Below, one piece after another: positions 14,012 through 23,075 of a stretch of DNA of 64,000 nucleotides. Source of the stretch: Nocardioides sp. Arc9.136 (GTDB taxonomy: Bacteria; Actinomycetota; Actinomycetes; Propionibacteriales; Nocardioidaceae). Under the pieces are notes generated by a model. It was not told the origin of the DNA, did not search any database, and saw only the letters and a list, made by a program, of their open reading frames with translations. The DNA lies in assembly GCF_030506255.1 (NCBI RefSeq), contig NZ_CP113431.1, positions 4,041,001-4,105,000 on the forward strand, written 5' to 3'. The first letter of the stretch is position 1, and each line of letters starts with the position of its first letter. Both the position numbers and the translations under genes were made by a program.

Positions 14012-16978
14012 TCAGTCGACGAGGCCGCGGCGCCGGGCGATCGCCGCGGCCTCGGTCCGGCCGGCGGCGCCGAGCTTGGCGAGGATCCGGGAGACGTGCA
14101 CGGAGACCGTCTTGGTGCTGATGAACAGCTGCCGCCCGATCTCCCCGTTGGAGCGGCCCTGGGCGACGAGCGCCAGGATCTCGGCCTCCCGCGCGGTCAG
14201 GGCGTCCGGGGCCTCGTCGGCCCGCGCGGCGGTCCCGCCCAGCGCCCGCAGCTCGTCGAGGAGGGGCTGCGCCCCGAGCCGGCGGGCGGCGGCCCGGGCG
14301 GCGTCGCCCTCCTCCCGCGCGCCGGCCGGGTCGCCGACCGCGCGCAGCACGCCGGCCAGCGCCGCCCGGCTGCGCGCCAGCTCGTGCGCGTGCCCGTGCT
14401 CCTCGAACGCCGCCACCGTGGCGCGCCACGCGCCCACCAGGGCGTCCTGCTCCGGGGCACCGGTCCCGAGCAGCCAGCGGGCGCGGAGCGCCTCCGCCTC
14501 CAGGCGGGCGGCCCACGCCCGGCCCTCCGGCCCCCAGTGCACCGACGGGTCGGCCCGGTCCAGCACCGCGCGCCCGTCGGCGTGCAGCCGCTCGACCTCG
14601 CCCACCCACACCGCCCGGTCGGCCGTGGCCAGCCGGGGCAGGGCGGGGGCGAGCTCGCGCAGCGCCGTGGCGGCCAGCCGGATGCGCGCCGTGAACCACG
14701 GGTGCCAGATGCGGCCCAGGACCTCCACCGCGTCGGCGTACGCCGCCAGCACCGCCCGCGGGTCGCCCGCGCGGCCGGCGCAGACCAGCTCGAGCTCCGC
14801 GGCGTGGATCGCGACGCCGCCCTCGCGCTCCCAGAACCGGCGCAGCTCCCGGACCTGCGCGCCGACCTCGTCGCCGCGCCCCTGCAGCACCAGGAGCCGC
14901 ACGGTCCGCAGCATCGCGCGGGGCACCGGCGGCGCCGACCCGTCGGCGACCGCGGTCAGCTCCAGCACGGAGTCCCACCGGCCCCGGACGAGGTCGACGA
15001 GCGCGAGCTGCCACCGCGACTCGAAGCCGTACGGCGCCCACGGCAGCCCGACCGCGGTGGCCCGGTCCATCGCGCCGCGGAACCACTCGGCGGCGGTGTC
15101 GAGCTCCCCCCAGTCCTGGTAGGACCGGCCGAGGAAGAACCGGCCGCGCAGCTCGGCGTGGACGGCGCCGGTCCGCTCGGCGCGGTCGACCGCGTCGACC
15201 AGCGCCGCGCGCAGGCCCTCCTTGGGGCCGCTCTTCTTCAGCGCGGACAGGGTCGTGATCGCGTCGGAGGCCAGCTCGGGCAGGTCGAGCCGCTCGGCCA
15301 GGGCGAGGGCGTCCAGCCCGACCGGCTCCGCCTCGTCCCAGCGTCCGAGGGAGCCGAGGACGCCCGCCTGGTTGGCGAGCACCCGCGCCCGCAACGGGGT
15401 CTCCCCCGGCGGCGTGAGCGCGACCGCCTCCGCCGCGACCGCCGCGGGGTCGAGGTCGGTCTCGATGATCAGCAGCACCCCGGCGTACGCCGTCAGCAGG
15501 CGTGGCCGCCACAGCGGCGAGGCGTCCGCGGGCAGCCGGTCGAGCTGCTCGCGCAGCAGCGCCGCCGCGCGCTCGGGCTCGCCGCTCTGAGTGAGGGCGT
15601 CGGCGGCGCTGACGACGAGCTGGGAGAGGTCGACGTCCGCGCTGGCGCCGCGCCGCGGGTCGGCGAGCAGCTCCAGGGCTTGCTGGTAGTGGTGGGCCGC
15701 CTCCCCGGGGCCACCGACCGCCGTGGCCTCCCGGCCGGCGCGGACGCTCGCGACGAGCGCGGTGTCGAGGTCGAGGGCGAGCCGGGCGTGCCGGGCCAGC
15801 TCGGCGGCCGTGCCGCGGGCGCGGCCCTCGCGCAGCGCCTCGGCGTACTGCCCGTGCAGCCGCACCCGCTCGCCCGGCAGCAGGTCGTCGTAGACCGCCT
15901 CGCCGAGCAGCGCGTGCCGGAAGGAGTAGGTGTCGTCGTCGGCGACCAGGACGTTCATCTCCACGGCCTCGCGCAGGCCCTCGTCGACCGCCACTGGATC
16001 CAGTCCCGAGGCGGCCTCCAGGGCCTCGTGGGAGACCTTGCGCCCGGCGGCGCTGGCCGTGCGCACGAGCCGGCGGGCGGCGTCGCCGAGCCGGTCGAGC
16101 CGCACGAGGAGCAGGTCGGCGAGGTCGGCGGGGACCCAGTCCCCCGAGCCGCTCGCCGCGCTGGTGAGCTCCTCGACGAAGAAGGCGTTGCCCTCGGCGC
16201 GGTCGACGATCGCCCCGAGGGCGCGCTCGTCGAGCCCGTCCGGCGCGAGCTGCGCGACCAGCTCCCGGACCGCGGCGTCGGGCAGCGGACCCAGCGCGAC
16301 CCGGTCCACCCCCTGCAGCCGGCTCCACTCCGCCACCTGGCGGCGCAGCGGGTGGCGGCGGTGCAAGTCGTCGGAGCGGTACGAGGCGACGATGGCGACG
16401 CGGCCGCCGAAGGGCCGGCCGAACAGGAAGCTGAGCAGGTCGCGGGTCGACCGGTCGGCCCAGTGGGCGTCCTCGACGACGAGGAGGACCGGTGCCTCCT
16501 CGGCCGCCGCGCCGAGCAGCGCGTGGACCGCCTCGAAGAGGTCCCCGCGCGCCAGCGCGGACGTCTCGTCCCGGTCCGCACCCTCCGCGCGTCCAGCGCC
16601 GGCGCCCAGCACCCGGCGCCCCGGCTGGAGCCGCAGGAGCACCGGCTGCTCGGCGGTCACCCGCTCCACGAGCTCGGGCCGGTCGGCGGCGAGCCGGCCG
16701 AGCACCTCCGAGAACGGCAGGTACGGCAGCGCGCTGTCGCCCAGGTCGAGGCAGTGGCCAGCCAGCACCCGCCACCCGCGGTCGACGGCGAGGTCGCGCA
16801 GCGCGGTGAGCAGGCGGGTCTTGCCGACGCCGGCGTCCCCGGACAGCAGCACGACGCGACCGGCCGGCGTGGGGCCCTGGTCCTGCGCCGGGGACGCCAG
16901 GACGCCGAGCGCCACGGCTGTCTCCGTGAGCTCGGCGTCGCGGCCGACGAGGGTCCGGGAGATGGTCACGGGCCCCAT
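14012..16978 (-). CDS. LuxR-family ATPase regulator (LAL/MalT type)
   Basis: 988 residues. Walker A GDAGVGKT lies at residues 47-54 and Walker B (LLVVEDAHWAD) near 160, followed by a long helical TPR-like middle section and a C-terminal LuxR helix-turn-helix (LTAREAEILALVAQGRSNGE, then IGRQLFISTKTVSVHVSRI) in the last 65 residues. Large regulators of this type sense a ligand or partner and activate nearby genes. I start at the ATG at 16978, just before the family-like ISRTLVGRDAEL; a GTG at 16969 is an alternative. It lies 91 bp upstream of the Asp-rich polypeptide operon on the same strand, so it may control that operon, although the gap contains no obvious terminator. Confidence 0.88.
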   Translation of the reverse strand: MGPVTISRTLVGRDAELTETAVALGVLASPAQDQGPTPAGRVVLLSGDAGVGKTRLLTALRDLAVDRGWRVLAGHCLDLGDSALPYLPFSEVLGRLAADRPELVERVTAEQPVLLRLQPGRRVLGAGAGRAEGADRDETSALARGDLFEAVHALLGAAAEEAPVLLVVEDAHWADRSTRDLLSFLFGRPFGGRVAIVASYRSDDLHRRHPLRRQVAEWSRLQGVDRVALGPLPDAAVRELVAQLAPDGLDERALGAIVDRAEGNAFFVEELTSAASGSGDWVPADLADLLLVRLDRLGDAARRLVRTASAAGRKVSHEALEAASGLDPVAVDEGLREAVEMNVLVADDDTYSFRHALLGEAVYDDLLPGERVRLHGQYAEALREGRARGTAAELARHARLALDLDTALVASVRAGREATAVGGPGEAAHHYQQALELLADPRRGASADVDLSQLVVSAADALTQSGEPERAAALLREQLDRLPADASPLWRPRLLTAYAGVLLIIETDLDPAAVAAEAVALTPPGETPLRARVLANQAGVLGSLGRWDEAEPVGLDALALAERLDLPELASDAITTLSALKKSGPKEGLRAALVDAVDRAERTGAVHAELRGRFFLGRSYQDWGELDTAAEWFRGAMDRATAVGLPWAPYGFESRWQLALVDLVRGRWDSVLELTAVADGSAPPVPRAMLRTVRLLVLQGRGDEVGAQVRELRRFWEREGGVAIHAAELELVCAGRAGDPRAVLAAYADAVEVLGRIWHPWFTARIRLAATALRELAPALPRLATADRAVWVGEVERLHADGRAVLDRADPSVHWGPEGRAWAARLEAEALRARWLLGTGAPEQDALVGAWRATVAAFEEHGHAHELARSRAALAGVLRAVGDPAGAREEGDAARAAARRLGAQPLLDELRALGGTAARADEAPDALTAREAEILALVAQGRSNGEIGRQLFISTKTVSVHVSRILAKLGAAGRTEAAAIARRRGLVD

Positions 16979-17007
16979 CCTGGCGCGCTCCACGGACGGT
17001 CGCGCGG

Positions 17008-17169
17008 TCAAGCGGTCGACCAGTGCCCGGGGCCCGGGAGCAGGGTCCCCACCGGGAGCTGCGGGAAGCGCACCCGCGGGTGCCTGCGCCGGCGTGCGGC
17101 GGCGACCTCCTCACGGATCTGGTCGCGGCGGTGCTGCAGCTCGGCCTCGTAGGCGAACGGGGTGTACAT
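17008..17169 (-). CDS. small hypothetical protein, 53 aa
   Basis: A short basic protein: MYTPFAYEAELQHRRDQ, then an Arg-rich middle (AAARRRRHPRVR) and a Pro/Gly-rich end. The start is supported by a GAGGAG ribosome site 10 nt upstream of the ATG. It ends 29 bp before the LuxR-type regulator on the same strand, so the two may be co-transcribed. No family is recognised. Amphipathic N-terminal helix and Arg cluster could bind nucleic acid or a membrane; this is only a possibility. Confidence 0.6.
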   Translation of the reverse strand: MYTPFAYEAELQHRRDQIREEVAAARRRRHPRVRFPQLPVGTLLPGPGHWSTA

Positions 17170-17289
17170 CACGGTGGCTCCTCGTCTCGGTTCGTGCCTC
17201 CGAGGCTGCGCCGCTGAGGTAGGCGCCCACATCGGGCGTGCGACGTACCCCGCGCCGGCCCGACCACCTCAGGCCCCGCCGCGACCACC

Positions 17290-18468
17290 TCAGACGGCGC
17301 CGAGCACCGGCCTGCCGCGCTGCCAGACGCCCGCGACGAGGGGGACGCCGGGGCGGTAGGCGAGGTGCACGTGGGAGGGCGCGTCGAGCACCACGAGGTC
17401 GGCCCGGCGGCCGGGGACGAGCACGCCGACGTCGTCCCGGTCCAGCGCGCGGGCGCCCCCGGCGGTCGCCGCGCGGACGGCCTCGGCCGGCGTCATCCCC
17501 ATCTCCCGGACGGCCAGCGCGACGCAGAACGGCATCGAGCTGGTGAACGACGACCCCGGGTTGCAGTCGCTCGCGAGGGCGACCGTGACGCCGGCGTCGA
17601 GGAGCCGGCGCGCGTCAGGGTAGGGCTGCCGGGTCGAGAACTCCACGCCCGGCAGCAGCGTCGCCACCGTGCCGCTGTCGCGCAGCGCGGCGACGTCGGC
17701 GTCGTCGAGGTGGGTGCAGTGGTCCACGGCCACGAGGCCGAGCTCGGCGGCCAGCCGGACCCCCGGCCCCGGCCCGAGCTGGTTGGCGTGCAGCCGCCCG
17801 CGCAGCCCCGCCGCCGCGCCGGCCCGCAGCACGGCGCGGGCCTGGTCGGCGTCGAAGGCGCCCCGCTCGCAGAACACGTCGATCCACCGGGCGTGCTCGA
17901 CCGCGGCGGCGAGCATCGGGCCGGTCACCAGCGCGACGTACTCCTCGGGCGTGGTGCCGTCGGGGACGACGTGCGCCCCGAGGTACGTCGTCTCCTCGGT
18001 CAGCAGCCGGGCGACCGCCAGGCTGCGGGCCTCGTCGCGGACGGTCAGCCCGTAGCCGCTCTTGACCTCGACGGTCGTGGTCCCCTGCCGGAGCATCTCG
18101 TCGACCAGGCGCCGGGCGCCGGAGAGCAGCTGCTCGTCGGTGGCGGCGCGGGTGGCGGCGACGGTGGTCCGGATCCCGCCGGCGGCGTACGGCGTGCCGG
18201 CCATCCGGGCCGCGAACTCACCGGCCCGGTCCCCGCCGAAGACCAGGTGGCTGTGGCTGTCGACGAAACCGGGGACCACCGCCCGCCCGCCCACGTCGAC
18301 CTGCGCGTCGGCCGCCGGCGCCGCCGCGGCCGGGCCTACCCAGGCCACCCGGCTGCCCTCGACCACCACGGCGGCCCGCTCGAGCGTGCCGAGCAGCCCG
18401 CCGGCCTCCTGGCGCGCGGGGTCGTTGGTGACCAGCTCGCCGATGCCGGTGATGACCGTGCTCGTCAC
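17290..18468 (-). CDS. hutI: imidazolonepropionase
   Basis: 392 residues from a GTG overlapping the hutF stop. Amidohydrolase-superfamily enzyme with the metal motif VDSHSHLVFGGDRAGEF, the KSGYGLT segment, AHVVPDG and DHCTHLDDADV metal-histidine regions, and ASDCNPGSSFT for the catalytic aspartate. These match HutI throughout. It hydrolyses 4-imidazolone-5-propanoate to N-formimidoyl-L-glutamate, the third step of histidine catabolism. It is the last gene of the minus-strand operon after the allantoate-amidohydrolase-like gene and hutF. HutH and HutU lie 15 kb away at 33.8-37.1 kb. Confidence 0.94.
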   Translation of the reverse strand: MTSTVITGIGELVTNDPARQEAGGLLGTLERAAVVVEGSRVAWVGPAAAAPAADAQVDVGGRAVVPGFVDSHSHLVFGGDRAGEFAARMAGTPYAAGGIRTTVAATRAATDEQLLSGARRLVDEMLRQGTTTVEVKSGYGLTVRDEARSLAVARLLTEETTYLGAHVVPDGTTPEEYVALVTGPMLAAAVEHARWIDVFCERGAFDADQARAVLRAGAAAGLRGRLHANQLGPGPGVRLAAELGLVAVDHCTHLDDADVAALRDSGTVATLLPGVEFSTRQPYPDARRLLDAGVTVALASDCNPGSSFTSSMPFCVALAVREMGMTPAEAVRAATAGGARALDRDDVGVLVPGRRADLVVLDAPSHVHLAYRPGVPLVAGVWQRGRPVLGAV

Positions 18469-19745
18469 GCGAGCACCTCCTCGACCGCGGCGGCGAGCTC
18501 CCGGCCGATGGCCGGCCGGTCCTCGCGGCGGGCCACCCAGCGCCCGTCGACCATCGTGGCGACGACGTCCTCGGCGCCCGCGGCGAAGACGGCCGTGTGC
18601 TCGTCGGCGCCGGTGCCGGCGGTCCGGACGGTGCCGGTGTCGAGGACGACGAGGTCGGCCCGGTGACCGACGGAGAGGGCGCCGGCGTCGTCGACCCCGA
18701 GGCTGTCGTGCCGGGTGGCGGCGGCGAGCAGGTCGGCGGCCGGCCAGTGCCCGCGGGTGCGGCTCGCGAGCCGCTCGTCGAGCTCGAGGGCGCGCATCTC
18801 CTCGAACAGGTCGACCACCGCGTGGCTGTCCGAGCCCAGGCTCAGCCGCGCGCCGGCCTCGTGCAGGCGGCGCCCGGGGCCGATGCCGTCGCCGAGGTCG
18901 CGCTCGGTGGTGGGGCAGAAGCACGCGGTGGTGCCCGTGTCGCCGAGCAGCGCGACGTCCTCGTCGGTCAGGTGGGTGGCGTGGACGACCGTCGTGCCGG
19001 GGCCGAGCAGGCCCTCGTCGTGGAGCAGCCGCGTCGGGGTCACGCCGTACGCCGCGCGGCAGTCGTCGTTCTCCGCCGGCTGCTCGGAGAGGTGGACGTG
19101 GAGCGGCGCCAGCCCGCGGAAGGCGGCCAGCTCCGTGCGGGGCACGGCCCGCACCGAGTGCACCGCCGCCCCGACGCGCACCCCGCTCAGCGCCGCCACC
19201 CGCTGCGCCCACGCGGCCGCCGACCCGTCGGAGCAGCGCACCTGGGCGCCGGTCACCGGCGCCCCGAATCCCGAGCTGAGGTAGCAGGTGTCCAGCAGCA
19301 CCAGCCGGATGCCGGTCTCCTCGGCCGCGGCGGCCAGCGCGTGGCCCATCGCGTTCGGGTCGTCGTACGGCGTCCCGTCGGGGCGGTGGTGCAGGTAGTG
19401 GAACTCGCCCACGGTCGTCACCCCGCCGGCGAGCATCTCCCGGAACACCGCCCGCGCGAGCCGGTGGTAGGTCTCCGGCGTGAGCCGCGCGGCCACGTCG
19501 TACATCTGCTCGCGCCAGGTCCAGAAGGTGCCGCTCCCCCGCTGCGTGCGCCCGCGCAGCGCCCGGTGGAAGGCGTGGCTGTGGCAGTTCGCCAGGCCGG
19601 GCAGCGCCAGGCCGGGGACCCGCTCCGCGTCGGCCCCCGGGGCGTCGGGCGCGACGGTCGCGAACCGCCCGTCGACCACCTCGACCAGCACGTCGTCGCG
19701 GACGGTCCCGTCGACCCAGGCCCGCTCGAGGAGGTACGCCGTCAC
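18465..19745 (-). CDS. hutF: formimidoylglutamate deiminase
   Basis: 426 residues from a GTG overlapping the upstream stop. Amidohydrolase fold with the metal site NCHSHAFHRALRGR, FWTWREQMY and GEFHYLHH blocks typical of HutF, VHLSEQPAEND, and GSDSHAVVDLFEEMR. HutF converts N-formimidoyl-L-glutamate to N-formyl-L-glutamate and ammonia, so this organism uses the five-step hut pathway rather than the direct formimidoylglutamase route. The next step needs a deformylase; the gene immediately upstream is an amidohydrolase of a different family. Confidence 0.92.
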   Translation of the reverse strand: MTAYLLERAWVDGTVRDDVLVEVVDGRFATVAPDAPGADAERVPGLALPGLANCHSHAFHRALRGRTQRGSGTFWTWREQMYDVAARLTPETYHRLARAVFREMLAGGVTTVGEFHYLHHRPDGTPYDDPNAMGHALAAAAEETGIRLVLLDTCYLSSGFGAPVTGAQVRCSDGSAAAWAQRVAALSGVRVGAAVHSVRAVPRTELAAFRGLAPLHVHLSEQPAENDDCRAAYGVTPTRLLHDEGLLGPGTTVVHATHLTDEDVALLGDTGTTACFCPTTERDLGDGIGPGRRLHEAGARLSLGSDSHAVVDLFEEMRALELDERLASRTRGHWPAADLLAAATRHDSLGVDDAGALSVGHRADLVVLDTGTVRTAGTGADEHTAVFAAGAEDVVATMVDGRWVARREDRPAIGRELAAAVEEVLA

Positions 19746-20974
19746 CGGACCGCCCCCGTTCCCCGACCGGTCGCCGGACCCGTCACGAGCGGGGCCAGCA
19801 CGTCGGCCAGCGCCTCGACGCCGGCCAGGCAGTCGGCCGTCTCGGCGTGCTCGGCCGGCGAGTGGGAGACGCCGGTCGGGTTGCGCACGAAGAGCATCGC
19901 GCTGCGCACGCCGGCCGCGGCGAGCACGCCGGCGTCGTGGCCGGCCTGCGTCGCCAGCACCGGCCACCGCCGCGCCCCGGCGACCGGCGCGACCACCGAG
20001 GGCTCGAAGGTCACCGCGCCGGACACCGACTCCGGGGTCACCGTCACCGTGGTGCCGTCCCGCTCCGCCCGCGACGCCGCGTGCTCGGAGACGCCCGCGA
20101 CCAGCGCGGCCAGCGCCTCCTCCGAGGCGCACCGGGCGTCGAGCCAGGCGGTCACCCGGGAGGGGATCGCGTTGGTGCCGTTCGGCGCGACCTCGACCCG
20201 GCCGAAGGTGGCGCGGGCGTCCGGCGCGGCCAGCCGCGCCTGCTCGTGGGCGGCGAGGGCGGTCGCGGCGTAGGTGAGCATCGGGTCCGCGCGGTCCTCC
20301 ATCCGGGTCGTGCCGGCGTGGTCGGCGGTGCCGGTGACGTCCAGGCGCCACCGGCCGTGGGGCCAGATGCCGCTCGCGACGCCGACCGCTGCCCCGAGGT
20401 CGACGAGGGCACGGCCCTGCTCGACGTGGAGCTCGACGAACGTGCCGACGCCGGCCAGCAGGCGCGAGGGCCCGTCCTCGGCGGCCCCGGGCACCAGGTC
20501 GCCCAGCCGGACCCCGTCGCGGTCGACCAGCCCCTCGACGTCGGCCCAGGCGACCGCGCCCGTGGCCAGGCGCGAGCCCAGGCAGGCCAGGCCGAAGCGC
20601 GAGCCCTCCTCCTCGACGAGGACGCCGACGCCCAGCGGCCGCTGCGGGACGACCCCGCGCTCGCGGAGCAGGTCGACCGCCGCCAGCGCCGAGACCACAC
20701 CGAGCGGGCCGTCGTACGCACCGCCGTCGAGCACCGAGTCCAGGTGGGAACCGGTCACCACCCGCTCGCCGGGCAGGTCCGGGCCCCACCACGCGACGGT
20801 GTTGCCGACCCCGTCGGTCTCCACCACCAGGCCGCGCGCTGCGGCCTGCTCGACGAACCAGGCCCGCAGCTCGGCCTCGGCGGTCGTCCAGGGCTGGCGG
20901 AGGTACCCGCCCGAGGCCGCCGACCGGCCCACCGGCCGCAGGTCGGCCCACATCCGCTCGAGGTCATCGACCAC
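19742..20974 (-). CDS. allantoate amidohydrolase/carbamoylase-family enzyme, probable N-formylglutamate deformylase
   Basis: 410 residues of the M20-like hydantoinase/carbamoylase family: TGSHLDSVLDGGAYDGPLGV metal site, VEEEGSRFG, FVELHVEQGRAL, a central dimerisation domain and a late HDAG-type histidine. By sequence it is allantoate amidohydrolase-like, but no other allantoin genes are near and its stop overlaps hutF. A role as N-formyl-L-glutamate deformylase, replacing classical HutG, is inferred from context. I prefer the GTG at 20974 (preceded by GAGG and by a -10-like TATGAG) over the ATG at 20986. It is divergent from the nitroreductase at 20997, leaving only 22 bp between starts. Confidence 0.82.
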   Translation of the reverse strand: MVDDLERMWADLRPVGRSAASGGYLRQPWTTAEAELRAWFVEQAAARGLVVETDGVGNTVAWWGPDLPGERVVTGSHLDSVLDGGAYDGPLGVVSALAAVDLLRERGVVPQRPLGVGVLVEEEGSRFGLACLGSRLATGAVAWADVEGLVDRDGVRLGDLVPGAAEDGPSRLLAGVGTFVELHVEQGRALVDLGAAVGVASGIWPHGRWRLDVTGTADHAGTTRMEDRADPMLTYAATALAAHEQARLAAPDARATFGRVEVAPNGTNAIPSRVTAWLDARCASEEALAALVAGVSEHAASRAERDGTTVTVTPESVSGAVTFEPSVVAPVAGARRWPVLATQAGHDAGVLAAAGVRSAMLFVRNPTGVSHSPAEHAETADCLAGVEALADVLAPLVTGPATGRGTGAVR

Positions 20975-20996
20975 GCCGCACCTCATACTTCCCGCC

Positions 20997-21605
20997 ATGG
21001 AGTTCCAGGACGTCGTCCGCCGCCGCCGCATGATCCGCAGGTACGACGAGCGGCCGGTCGACCCGGCCGTGGTGACCCGCCTGGTCGACAACGCCACCCG
21101 GGCGCCGAGCGCCGGGTTCAGCCAGGGCTGGGGGTTCCTGGTGCTCGACACGCCCGCGGACGTCCGCCGCTACTGGGAGGCGACCGCCGGCCCGGAAGCG
21201 GTCGCCGCGCCCGACACCTGGCTGGCCGGGATGATGACCGCGCCGGTCCTGGTCGTGCCGTGCAGCAGCAAGGCCGCCTACCTGGGCCGCTACGCCGAGC
21301 CGGACAAGGGCTGGACCGACCAGGAGGAGTCGCGCTGGCCGGTGCCGTTCTGGCACATGGACACCGCCATGGCGAGCCTGCTCATCCTGCAGACCGCGGT
21401 CGACGAGGGCCTCGGCGCCTGCTTCTTCGGCGTGCCGCCGGACGCCTGCCCGGCCCTGAAGGAGGCCTTCGGCATCCCGCCGCAGTTCGACCCGGTCGGC
21501 GCGATCACCGTCGGCCACCGGGTGCCGGACGCCGGCGCGCCGGGCTCGCCCGCGCGGCGACCGCGCAAGCCGGTCGACGAGGTGGTCCACCGCGGGCGCT
21601 GGTGA
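20997..21605 (+). CDS. nitroreductase-family oxidoreductase
   Basis: 202 residues. The FMN-binding start VVRRRRMIRRYDERPV is diagnostic for nitroreductase-family proteins, with the PSAGFSQGW loop and a C-terminal GLGACFFGVP segment that normally binds flavin phosphate. Family members reduce nitro, quinone or enone compounds with NAD(P)H or, in actinobacteria, sometimes F420. A -10-like CATACT ends 7 nt before the ATG, so the transcript is probably leaderless. It is divergent from the hut operon but shows no other tie to histidine metabolism. Confidence 0.82.
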   Translation: MEFQDVVRRRRMIRRYDERPVDPAVVTRLVDNATRAPSAGFSQGWGFLVLDTPADVRRYWEATAGPEAVAAPDTWLAGMMTAPVLVVPCSSKAAYLGRYAEPDKGWTDQEESRWPVPFWHMDTAMASLLILQTAVDEGLGACFFGVPPDACPALKEAFGIPPQFDPVGAITVGHRVPDAGAPGSPARRPRKPVDEVVHRGRW

Positions 21606-21668
21606 GTCGGGCACCCGCCCATCCCACCGGCCCCGGCCGCGACGGACAAGCGCCGGCCGGGTCCTCCG

Positions 21669-21684
21669 ATCTCGCATCCGAGAC
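21669..21684. promoter_or_regulatory. TCTCGCATCCGAGA palindrome, possible HutR/IclR-type site
   Basis: The core 21670-21683 is an imperfect palindrome that matches 13 of 14 bases of the site upstream of hutH (37120-37133). Its centre is about 34 bp before the predicted leaderless start of the M20 peptidase, overlapping the -35 region. Confidence 0.5.
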
Positions 21685-21710
21685 TCACGCGGAGGAGTAG
21701 CGTCCGGCCG

Positions 21711-23075
21711 GTGACAGCGAGGGAGACTGCGGGCGACGACGCGGGCGGGGACGTGGACCAGCACGCACGCGCCGTGGCGAAGCTGCAGGCACTGGTCCGG
21801 ATCCCGACGGTGAGCCACCGGGACTGGTCCCAGGTCGACACCGACGCCTTCGACCGGCTGCTGGCCGAGCTCGAGCGGCAGTTCCCGCTCCTGCACCAGC
21901 GCCTCGAGCTGACCCGCATCCCGACCCACGCGCTGCTGTTCCGCTGGCCCGGCGCGAGCAGCGAGCGGCCCGTCGTGCTGATGGCGCACCTCGACGTCGT
22001 CCCGGTCGAGGGCACCTGGCAGCACCCGCCGTTCTCCGGCGACGTCGTCGACGGCAGCATCTGGGGGCGCGGCACCCTCGACGACAAGGGCTGCGTCGCC
22101 GCGATCTGCGAGGCGGTCGAGACGCTGCTCGAGGACGGCTTCGTCCCCGCCCAGGACGTCTGGCTCTCCTTCGGCTGCAACGAGGAGGTCTCCGGCGAGG
22201 CCGCCACCCTCGCCGTCGAGGAGCTGGTGCGCCGCGGCGTGCGACCCTGGTTCGTGCTCGACGAGGGCGGTGCGGTCGCGAGCGAGGCCTTCCCCGGCGT
22301 GGCGGCGCCGATCGGCGTCGTCGGGGTCACCGAGAAGGGCGTCACCTCCCTGGAGCTGCGCGTCGAAGGCCGCGGCGGCCACGCCTCCACCCCCGCCCGG
22401 ATGGGACCCACCGCCCGGATCGCGCGCGCGATCACGCGCATCGACCGGTCCCCGATGCCGGCCAGCACGCCGGAGCCGACCATCGAGCTGTTCCGCCGGA
22501 TGGCGCCGCACGCACCGCTGCCGCTGCGCGCGCTGATGGCCAACGCCGGCCGCCTCGGCCCGGTGCTGACCCGGGCGCTCGTCGCGGCGGGCCCCGAGCC
22601 GGCGGCGATGACCCGCACGACGTTCGCGGTGACCACGCTCTCGGGCAGCCCGGCGCTCAACGTCGTCGCCGCGACCGCGAAGGCCGGCGTCAACATCCGG
22701 ATCATGGTCGGCGACTCCGTCGCCGGCGTGCTCGAGCACGTCCGCAAGGTCGTGGCCGACGACGAGGTCCACATCGACGTCGTGGAGCAGAACGAGCCGA
22801 GCCCGGTCTCCCCGCGCGACGAGGCGTTCGCGCTCATCGAGACCACGATCGGCGAGCTGTTCCCCGACGCCGTCCCCGCGCCGTACGTGATGATGGCGGC
22901 CACCGACTCCCGCTTCTTCACCCGCATCTGCGACCGGGTCTACCGCTTCGCGCCGTTCCGGATGACCAAGGCCCAGCGCGAGTCCATCCACTCCTACGAC
23001 GAGCACCTCGGCGTCGACGCGTTCCTGGACGGCGTGCGGTGGTACCGCCGCCTGGTCGAGAGGCTGCCCCGATGA
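21711..23075 (+). CDS. M20/M25/M40 family metallopeptidase
   Basis: 454 residues. Zinc-site motifs of the M20 family are clear: MAHLDVVPVEGTWQHPPFSG, GRGTLDDKG, and GCNEEVSGE, with a dimerisation domain around RGGHASTPA and a last zinc His in IHSYDEH. The closest match in style is carboxypeptidase S / PM20D1, which hydrolyses N-acyl amino acids or dipeptides. The GTG start is supported by TAGCGT (21698-21703) 7 nt before it. The next gene, an MFS permease, overlaps by 4 bp, so substrate uptake and hydrolysis may be coupled. The promoter holds a copy of the palindrome found upstream of hutH. Confidence 0.87.
   Translation: MTARETAGDDAGGDVDQHARAVAKLQALVRIPTVSHRDWSQVDTDAFDRLLAELERQFPLLHQRLELTRIPTHALLFRWPGASSERPVVLMAHLDVVPVEGTWQHPPFSGDVVDGSIWGRGTLDDKGCVAAICEAVETLLEDGFVPAQDVWLSFGCNEEVSGEAATLAVEELVRRGVRPWFVLDEGGAVASEAFPGVAAPIGVVGVTEKGVTSLELRVEGRGGHASTPARMGPTARIARAITRIDRSPMPASTPEPTIELFRRMAPHAPLPLRALMANAGRLGPVLTRALVAAGPEPAAMTRTTFAVTTLSGSPALNVVAATAKAGVNIRIMVGDSVAGVLEHVRKVVADDEVHIDVVEQNEPSPVSPRDEAFALIETTIGELFPDAVPAPYVMMAATDSRFFTRICDRVYRFAPFRMTKAQRESIHSYDEHLGVDAFLDGVRWYRRLVERLPR

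Noticed and set aside
13316..17152. A plus-strand open frame of about 1278 codons opposite the LuxR-type regulator
   Set aside because: It is the GC-driven antisense shadow of the regulator and JmjC gene: Arg/Gly/Ala-rich, no domain, no ribosome site.
19742..20974. Allantoin degradation locus
   Set aside because: The single allantoate-amidohydrolase-like gene overlaps hutF, and no allantoinase, ureidoglycolate or urate genes are present.
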